Positions 58,717 through 64,000 of a DNA stretch of 64,000 nucleotides are shown here, piece after piece; positions within the stretch are counted from its first letter, which is position 1, and each line of letters starts with the position of its first letter. The notes beneath the pieces are model-generated. The model was given only the letters and a program-made list of their open reading frames with translations. It had not been told where the DNA came from and searched no databases. The DNA is from Nemorincola caseinilytica (GTDB lineage Bacteria > Bacteroidota > Bacteroidia > Chitinophagales > Chitinophagaceae). A program made the position numbers and the translations under genes. The DNA is taken from NCBI RefSeq assembly GCF_039540515.1, contig NZ_BAABFA010000018.1:62001-126000 (forward strand). The letters are read 5' to 3'.

Positions 58717-61248
58717 ATGAAAAAGAAACATCTGCTGTTACTGCCCATAGTGGCCATATCGCTGGCGGCCACGGCCAAGAACAAAAAGCACAAACATAAG
58801 GGCGGCGATGCCACGTCCGCTGCACCGAAGGCGGACTCGAGCTCATCGAAGAAAGGGCCCAAGCCTTATAACAAGGTGATAACCGACAAGGCGGTATCGA
58901 AGCCGGGGCTTTTTACCGTGCACAAGGTAGACGACAAATGGTACTTCGAGATACCTGACTCGCTACTGATGCGCGAGATGATAGTGACCACCCGCTACAG
59001 CAAAGTGGCGGGCGGCGGCGGCGTATATGCCGGTGAGATGGAGGGCCGCAAAACGGTACTATGGGAGAAGGGGCCGAACAATAAGCTGTTCCTGCGCGTG
59101 GTGACGGTGATAAGCGTGGCCGACTCTACGAACGAGATATACAAGGCCGTGAGCAACTCGAACCTGGACCCTATAGCAGAGGCGTTCGATATAAAGGCTA
59201 TAGGCAAGGACTCGGCATCGGTGGTGATAGATGTGACGGACTTCTTCAAGGGCGACAACCAGCCTGTGAGCCTGAATGCCATGACCAAGCGCAGGTATAA
59301 CCTGGCATCGCAGATAGCCGACAGGACCTATATATCCGGCATCAATACTTACCCCATCAATACCGAGGTAAAGGTGGTGCGTACCTTCAACTCTACACCG
59401 CCTACAGGGCCGCAACCCAGCGGGCCGGGACAATTTCCCAGTATCACCCTGCCGGCGGCCTATGCCACAGGAGCGGTGACGGTAGAGATGAACAACTCCT
59501 TCATACTGCTGCCCAAAATACCTATGCAGAAGCGCCTCTTCGATCCGAGGGTGGGCTTTTTTGCTGATGCCTTTGAAAAATATGATGATAGGCAGCAGAA
59601 GGTGGACGACCAGATATTTGCGGTACGCTGGAGGCTGGAGCCAAAGGACGAGGACGTGGAGAAGTGGAAGAGGGGAGAACTGGTAGAGCCGAAGAAACCA
59701 ATAATATACTACATAGACCCTGCCACTCCCAAGAAGTGGAGGCGGTACCTGATACAGGGCATAAACGACTGGCAGGTGGCCTTTGAGCGGGCGGGTTTCA
59801 AGAACGCTATATGGGGCAGGGAGTGGGATGCAAAAGACTCTACGATGAACCTGGAAGATGCGCGGTTCTCGGTAGTGCGCTACCTGCCATCGGACATACC
59901 GAATGCGTATGGCCCCAATGTACACGACCCCCGCAGCGGCGAGATAATAGAGAGCCATATAGGCTGGTACCACAACGTGATGAAGCTGGTGCACGACTGG
60001 TACTTTGTGCAGGCTGCGGCCGTAGATACGAGGGCCAGGAAAATGGAATTCGATGATGAACTGATGGGGCAACTGATACGTTTCGTATCGTCGCACGAGG
60101 TGGGGCATACGCTGGGCCTGCGCCACAATATGGGCAGCAGCAGCCGCACCCCTGTAGAGAAGCTGCGCGACAAGGCATGGGTAGAGGCGCATGGGCATAC
60201 GGCATCGATAATGGACTATGCGCGCTTCAACTATGTGGCGCAGCCGGGCGATGCGATAAGCGATGCAGGCATGTTTCCCCGCATAGGCGACTATGATAAG
60301 TGGGCCATACAGTGGGGCTACAAGGCCACATTTGCCAAAGACGATAAGGAAGACCAGAAGATAGTGAACAAGTGGGTGACGGATAGCCTGAAGGCCAACC
60401 CGAGACTGTGGTTCGGAACGGAGACGAACCCCTTCGATCCGCGGTCGCAGACGGAAGACCTGGGCGATAACAGCATGAAGGCCAGTGAATACGGCATTGC
60501 CAACCTGAGGCGTATAGTGCCCAAACTGCCCGAATGGACCAGGGAAGAGGCCGATAAGTATGAGAACCTGGCCACCATGTATGGTGCGGCCATAGGCCAG
60601 TATGGCAGGTATATGGGCCATGTGGTGAAGAACGTGGGCGGCGTGTACGAGACACCAAAGAGCGTGGAGCAGGAGGGCGAGGATGTGTATGAGCCTACGC
60701 CTAAGGAGATACAGAAAGATGCGGTGGCCTTCCTGAACAAGCAACTCTTTGCTACGCCGGAATGGCTGCTGGAGCCCTCTATACTGAACAAGATAAGCAA
60801 CCCTGTAGCGGCAGAGCAGTTGGGTACGGTGCAGGTGAACATACTGAACAGCCTGCTATCGACCGGGCGACTGAACAGGATGGCGGTGACCACCAACAGG
60901 TATGGCGCGAAGAACGTGTATACCATAGATGCCATGATGGAGGATGTGAAGAACGGCATATGGAGCGAGCTGAGCACACGCAAACCCATAGACGGCTACC
61001 GCCGCAACCTGCAGAAGGCATATGTAGAGGCCCTGTCGAGGATAATAAACCCCGGAGACCTGTCCCCCAATGCGGTGATAATGAACAATACATGGAATAC
61101 GGATGCGGTATCGGTGGCGAGGGCGCAACTGGTGATGCTGAAGAAGCAGGTAGATGGCGCTGTAGCAGGTACCAGCGATAAGATGAGCAAGTACCACCTG
61201 CAGGATGTATCGGACCGCATAAAGAAGGCGCTGGATCCGAAGAGCTGA
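58717..61248 (+). CDS. Large secreted zinc metalloprotease (metzincin-like, DUF5117/DUF4953 family)
   Basis: 843 residues. Signal peptide (about 1-20), a Lys/His-rich spacer with KNKKHKHKGG, then the DUF5118/DUF5117 part (about 60-400). The zinc site is HEVGHTLGLRHN (about residue 460, HExxHxxGxxH) and a Met-turn follows at SIMDYARF, both marks of metzincins. The C-terminal 350 residues are helical and conserved in Bacteroidota 'zinc-dependent metalloprotease' proteins. No T9SS tail is visible, so it is probably periplasmic or released after signal-peptide cleavage. Monocistronic, ended by the terminator at 61275-61305. Confidence 0.9.
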   Translation: MKKKHLLLLPIVAISLAATAKNKKHKHKGGDATSAAPKADSSSSKKGPKPYNKVITDKAVSKPGLFTVHKVDDKWYFEIPDSLLMREMIVTTRYSKVAGGGGVYAGEMEGRKTVLWEKGPNNKLFLRVVTVISVADSTNEIYKAVSNSNLDPIAEAFDIKAIGKDSASVVIDVTDFFKGDNQPVSLNAMTKRRYNLASQIADRTYISGINTYPINTEVKVVRTFNSTPPTGPQPSGPGQFPSITLPAAYATGAVTVEMNNSFILLPKIPMQKRLFDPRVGFFADAFEKYDDRQQKVDDQIFAVRWRLEPKDEDVEKWKRGELVEPKKPIIYYIDPATPKKWRRYLIQGINDWQVAFERAGFKNAIWGREWDAKDSTMNLEDARFSVVRYLPSDIPNAYGPNVHDPRSGEIIESHIGWYHNVMKLVHDWYFVQAAAVDTRARKMEFDDELMGQLIRFVSSHEVGHTLGLRHNMGSSSRTPVEKLRDKAWVEAHGHTASIMDYARFNYVAQPGDAISDAGMFPRIGDYDKWAIQWGYKATFAKDDKEDQKIVNKWVTDSLKANPRLWFGTETNPFDPRSQTEDLGDNSMKASEYGIANLRRIVPKLPEWTREEADKYENLATMYGAAIGQYGRYMGHVVKNVGGVYETPKSVEQEGEDVYEPTPKEIQKDAVAFLNKQLFATPEWLLEPSILNKISNPVAAEQLGTVQVNILNSLLSTGRLNRMAVTTNRYGAKNVYTIDAMMEDVKNGIWSELSTRKPIDGYRRNLQKAYVEALSRIINPGDLSPNAVIMNNTWNTDAVSVARAQLVMLKKQVDGAVAGTSDKMSKYHLQDVSDRIKKALDPKS

Positions 61249-61274
61249 TAGCGTACCCGATATTAACATTTAGT

Positions 61275-61310
61275 AAGAAGGGCCCTGCGTATGCGGGCCC
61301 TTCTTTGTGT
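61275..61310 (+). terminator. Rho-independent terminator of the metalloprotease gene
   Basis: An 11-bp perfect stem AAGAAGGGCCC / GGGCCCTTCTT, loop of 9 nt with an inner GC pair, then TGTGTT. The gap from 61311 to 61552 holds no gene or RNA I can support. Confidence 0.85.
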
Positions 61311-61552
61311 TATAGGCGTCATCGCAAAGGGCGCTAAGGAATGCATTAGGAACACAAAAGGAATGCTGCGTAGGAGGAGAGAACACGGGCTTATTTACCA
61401 ATGCCTATCCCGGTATTATCTTTTGCCTGGTGACACTTGCAGGGCAAGGAGAATGCCTGAGGTATCTGCCTGTGTGATATAAGTATCGTCATAAAGACAG
61501 CAGATAGATGGATACGATGCCTGCACATCGCCGGGGGCTTTGCATAAATAAG

Positions 61553-61577
61553 AAAGCCGCCCCTGTGGGGCGGCTTT
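61553..61577 (-). terminator. Hairpin terminator of the secreted protein gene at 61601
   Basis: An 11-bp stem AAAGCCGCCCC / GGGGCGGCTTT with a 3-nt loop, 23 nt after the stop on the minus strand; the T-tract is only the stem-end T run. Confidence 0.75.
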
Positions 61578-61600
61578 CAGTAAGAAACTTCAGGTGGTGG

Positions 61601-62143
61601 TTAGAGCTGGTCGTAAACAGGAGCGTCTACGTTGCGGCTAACACCGAAATACTGGTAAGTTTTCCTTTTGTAACCTTTCTTGATATAGATGTCTGTATCG
61701 AAGTTGTAATCTTCGGGGATGGTCCTCCATGAACCGCGCTTGGCCTTCCTCCAGCGATATACGCAGAGGGTGTTGGGGCCGCGGCGTGTAAGGGCGTAGA
61801 ACTGCAGGTGCTTCTGTGTATAGCCGGCCTTCAGCATCTGGTCGTCGCTGAATTCGTCTTCGGCCACAGATATGTGCACGCGAGCTACGGGGTTGAACCA
61901 ACCATATACGGCAACGCGGTTAGGGCCGGGGTTGCGGTATGCCCAGAAAATGAGCGTCTTATCGCTCCAGCCCCAGTTGATGAGCTGGCCATCCTGATAT
62001 TCGCCGTCCACGACCGTTGCGTAATCATCGTTCTGTGGTATATACCAGGAAAAAACGCGCACAAGGTCTTCCTGTGCAAAGGTCTTGAAACTTAAAAAGG
62101 TCGCTGCGAATAGTGTGGTTACTAAGACTATGGTTCTTTTCAT
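61601..62143 (-). CDS. Exported protein, hypothetical
   Basis: 180 residues from the ATG at 62143 (MKRTIVLVTTLFAATFLSF); an earlier in-frame start at 62200 would put a poor leader before the signal peptide. The signal is cleaved after KTFAQ (about residue 24). The mature domain has aromatic-rich strands in a repeating layout: VRVFSWYIP, LIFWAYRNPGPNRVAVYGWF, LQFYALTRRGPNTLCVYRWR and KTYQYFGVS. The repeated Y-x-x-x-R-x-GPN turn suggests an internal duplication, perhaps a beta-propeller-like or beta-trefoil fragment. No family recognised. Single gene with its own promoter and terminator. Confidence 0.7.
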   Translation of the reverse strand: MKRTIVLVTTLFAATFLSFKTFAQEDLVRVFSWYIPQNDDYATVVDGEYQDGQLINWGWSDKTLIFWAYRNPGPNRVAVYGWFNPVARVHISVAEDEFSDDQMLKAGYTQKHLQFYALTRRGPNTLCVYRWRKAKRGSWRTIPEDYNFDTDIYIKKGYKRKTYQYFGVSRNVDAPVYDQL

Positions 62144-62168
62144 GTTTAATTTGTTTTCAAAATCGAAC

Positions 62169-62201
62169 CCAAAATACATAAAAATTTTGTTGCCTTGCAA
62201 A
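62169..62201 (-). promoter_or_regulatory. Promoter of the secreted protein gene
   Basis: Minus strand: TTTG (62201-62198), 21-nt spacer and TATTTTGG (62176-62169), one base off TAnnTTTG. It gives a leader of about 20 nt before the start at 62143. Confidence 0.4.
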
Positions 62202-62306
62202 TTATTAAAGGACTTTTTTAAAAATCTCTCCTCTGGGTGGATGGGGTGTTTGCTATGTCACGATGGGCTATTGTATGTATGCGAAGTGTTTTTATAAAAA
62301 AAATAT

Positions 62307-62825
62307 TTATTCGTTATGTTCTGTAAGTGGCATGGTGAATAGCCAGTAGCGTATGTCGAACCTTGTGGCTATCTCGCGCAGCATGGTAAAGCCCATACTC
62401 TCGTATATGTGCCTGGCGGCATTCATGACCTCGGATGTGTGCAGGGCTATGGTGTGTTCGCCGCTGCTGCGGGCATGGTCTATGCATTGTTGAGTAAGGG
62501 TGCGCGCTATGCCCCGGCCGACGTACTGTGGGTGTACGCCCACCATGCGTATGTAGCTCCAATCGGCAGGGTATACGTCCCATGGGTTGCCGCTGGGCAT
62601 AAGGAAAGCCATACCGGCTATGGTATCGCCATGAGTGCAGAGAAAACTGCGGGACCTTTGGAGCAGACCCAGCCACATCTCATCGTTATTGATGCCGGTG
62701 CGCATCTTTTCCCAGCCATCGGGCGATAGCAGGCCCGCATATTGGCCATAGGCGAGTATGCCCAGTTGTTTCAGTTGCTCTATATCGGCAAGGGTGGCCG
62801 CCCTGTATGTGAGGTGTGCTGTCAT
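62307..62825 (-). CDS. GNAT family N-acetyltransferase
   Basis: 172 residues from the ATG at 62825 (MTAHLTYRAATLADIEQLKQLG), the usual GNAT beginning; the longer upstream frame overlaps the neighbouring gene and is not used. The acetyl-CoA loop is VHPQYVGRGIARTLTQQ (Q/R-x-x-G-x-G/A type) and the later ARHIYESMGF is the beta6-alpha helix motif. It transfers an acetyl group from acetyl-CoA to an amine; substrate unknown. Divergent from the double-GNAT gene at 62975. Confidence 0.9.
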   Translation of the reverse strand: MTAHLTYRAATLADIEQLKQLGILAYGQYAGLLSPDGWEKMRTGINNDEMWLGLLQRSRSFLCTHGDTIAGMAFLMPSGNPWDVYPADWSYIRMVGVHPQYVGRGIARTLTQQCIDHARSSGEHTIALHTSEVMNAARHIYESMGFTMLREIATRFDIRYWLFTMPLTEHNE

Positions 62826-62974
62826 GAAGTGGTGCGTATGAGAGCGAATGAACGCTTGCGGTAGCGAAAATATTGTATCGAGGCCATACACTATATACAG
62901 ATAAGTGAGTGTCCTTGTTCCGCTTTCGCGGTAAACACAAAAAAGAGTAGCTTGCCCGGCAAAACCCCATCGCC

Positions 62975-63826
62975 ATGGCAGAGATACGCTCACTGGAACA
63001 TTGCAGCATAGAGGCGCTGCATGCAGCATTCGTAAAGGCATTCGCCGATTATATAGTACCCTTTTGCCCGCAGCAGCACGAACTGGAGTATATGCTGCAC
63101 CGGCGCGGGTATGTGCCGCAACTATCATTTGGCGCATTCGTCAATGGAGAGCCGGTGGCCTTTACCCTGAACTGTATGGGCCTATGGAAGGGCACGCCCA
63201 CGGCATATGATACCGGCACAGGTACGATACCCGAATACCGCAGGCAGGGCCTGGCGGCAGCCATCTTTGAGGCTGCGATACCTGTACTGAAAGAGGCAGG
63301 CGCACAGCAATACCTGCTGGAAGTGATGCAGGACAATACCCGTGCCGTGGAACTGTATAAGGGGCTGGGCTTCGGGGTAGTGAGGGAGCTAGACTATTAT
63401 TCTACGCCCAGGGAAAAACTGGTGACGGGTACCGCTGTGCCGGGATATGAGATAAGGATGGTGGCCGATGTACCGCCGCAGATGGCAGCAATATGGGACA
63501 TACCCACATCGTGGCAGAACTCTGTGGCCTGCGTGGAGCGTGCATGGGCAGGCATGCGGTGCTGGGGCGCTTATATGAACGATGAGCCGGTGGGGTATGC
63601 GATACTGACACCCGCCACCGGCGATGTGCCGCAAATGGCTGTAGCGCCCGCGCACAGGCGTAAAGGGATAGGGCAGTGGCTGCTGGCCATACTGGCGGCC
63701 AATGCCACAGCAGCGAACCTGCGCTTTGCCAATGTGGACAGTGCGTATGAGCCCTTTCACAGGTATGCAGAACGGACAGGGATGGTGGGCGGACCAAAGC
63801 AGTATGAAATGCTGCTTGCGTTATGA
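62975..63826 (+). CDS. Two-domain GNAT N-acetyltransferase
   Basis: 283 residues with two GNAT domains. The first (about 1-145) has the CoA loop GTIPEYRRQGLAAAIFE and NTRAVELYKGLGF; the second (about 155-283) has MAVAPAHRRKGIGQWLL and a weaker C-terminal part, FHRYAERTGM. Both loops keep the R-x-x-G-x-G/A pattern, so both sites could bind acetyl-CoA. Tandem GNATs of this kind act on amines, aminoglycosides or small peptides, but the substrate here is unknown. It stops 4 nt before the end of the convergent aminotransferase gene. Confidence 0.88.
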   Translation: MAEIRSLEHCSIEALHAAFVKAFADYIVPFCPQQHELEYMLHRRGYVPQLSFGAFVNGEPVAFTLNCMGLWKGTPTAYDTGTGTIPEYRRQGLAAAIFEAAIPVLKEAGAQQYLLEVMQDNTRAVELYKGLGFGVVRELDYYSTPREKLVTGTAVPGYEIRMVADVPPQMAAIWDIPTSWQNSVACVERAWAGMRCWGAYMNDEPVGYAILTPATGDVPQMAVAPAHRRKGIGQWLLAILAANATAANLRFANVDSAYEPFHRYAERTGMVGGPKQYEMLLAL

Positions 63827-63830
63827 TGCA

Positions 63831-64000
63831 TCAGGCAATGGCCTTTTTTATCGTATCCATGAGCAGATCTACCTCCTGCTTGTTGTTGTAGATGTGAGTG
63901 GATATGCGCAATGCATTGAGCCCATGCTCGGTGACGGCGCGTATGCGTATCTTATTTTCCATACACTTCGAGAAGATCTTGTTATATTCCATACCCTTTA
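63831..64000 (-). CDS. Class V aminotransferase, C-terminal fragment (runs off the window)
   Basis: Only the last 55 or so codons are in the window. They end with RISTHIYNNKQEVDLLMDTIKKAIA, preceded by CMENKIRIRAVTEHGLNALR, the typical C-terminal helix-strand of PLP-dependent class V enzymes such as cysteine desulfurases and isopenicillin N epimerase-like proteins, where the R-x-S-x-H-x-YN-(x)-xE-(V/I) motif recurs. The catalytic Lys is outside the window. Confidence 0.8.
   Translation of the reverse strand, partial: KGMEYNKIFSKCMENKIRIRAVTEHGLNALRISTHIYNNKQEVDLLMDTIKKAIA

Noticed and set aside
59059..60744. Long minus-strand open frame opposite the metalloprotease gene
   Set aside because: Same antisense effect; the plus strand encodes a full metzincin with signal peptide.
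61311..61552. Possible small gene or RNA between the two terminators
   Set aside because: Short frames have no coding character and no stable conserved structure is apparent.

Overview
The window reads as a chromosomal stretch of a Bacteroidota bacterium, most likely Chitinophagaceae or a close relative. The evidence is a giant type IX secretion (T9SS) adhesin with a gliding-motility C-terminal domain beside PorP/SprF and PorE-like genes, several candidate promoters with the Bacteroidota -7 box TAnnTTTG, 7TMR-DISM and atypical two-component proteins, eukaryote-like class Ia ribonucleotide reductase, and many lipoproteins. There is no rRNA, tRNA, transposase, prophage or CRISPR array that I can see. 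Most of the window is ordinary core and envelope genome, with a strong preference for the isoleucine codon ATA.

Layout. 1-5.0 kb: minus-strand membrane and metabolic genes (truncated TPR glycosyltransferase-like protein, small lipoprotein, DoxX/MauE-thioredoxin fusion, HMG-CoA-lyase-like enzyme). 5.1-12.3 kb: a tightly packed minus-strand operon of an E1-like/nitroreductase fusion, a GNAT or acyl-synthase-like protein, a 7TM sensor kinase, a receiver-kinase hybrid and a lone receiver, with a divergent lone receiver. This is the best candidate for an undescribed signalling or small-molecule system. 12.3-14.7 kb: NlpC/P60 lipoprotein, EVE-domain protein and metF. 15.0-25.7 kb: three-gene T9SS surface operon led by a 2812-residue adhesin whose 28 Ig-like modules form a three-module higher-order repeat of about 688 bp. 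25.8-33.6 kb: DUF885 peptidase, PAS kinase, NamZ muramidase, SlyD-type isomerase, CsbD, small secreted proteins, and a PagL-like lipid A deacylase gene broken by one in-frame stop.

33.7-37.7 kb: a cobalamin riboswitch, then nrdB and nrdA, closed by a strong terminator. The organism therefore probably turns class Ia reductase down when B12 is plentiful. 37.7-46.3 kb: TPR-adenylate cyclase, SNF2 helicase with two SWIM-type zinc motifs, fibronectin-like secreted protein, DUF1835 protein. 46.3-48.2 kb: a repeat-rich gap and an AT-rich island with a decayed AIPR (abortive infection) gene. 48.3-55.1 kb: type IIA topoisomerase A subunit, bifunctional nuclease, glycosyltransferase 39, PAP2 phosphatase, methyltransferase, lipoprotein. 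55.3-58.3 kb: DUF58/DUF4381-like/BatA operon without moxR. 58.7-64.0 kb: large metzincin-type protease, a secreted protein, two GNAT genes and the C-terminal end of a class V aminotransferase.

A family of GC-rich palindromic repeats (at least six copies) sits in intergenic gaps from 32 to 58.5 kb, including one perfect 35-bp inverted pair. Four perfect DnaA-box nonamers lie between genes.
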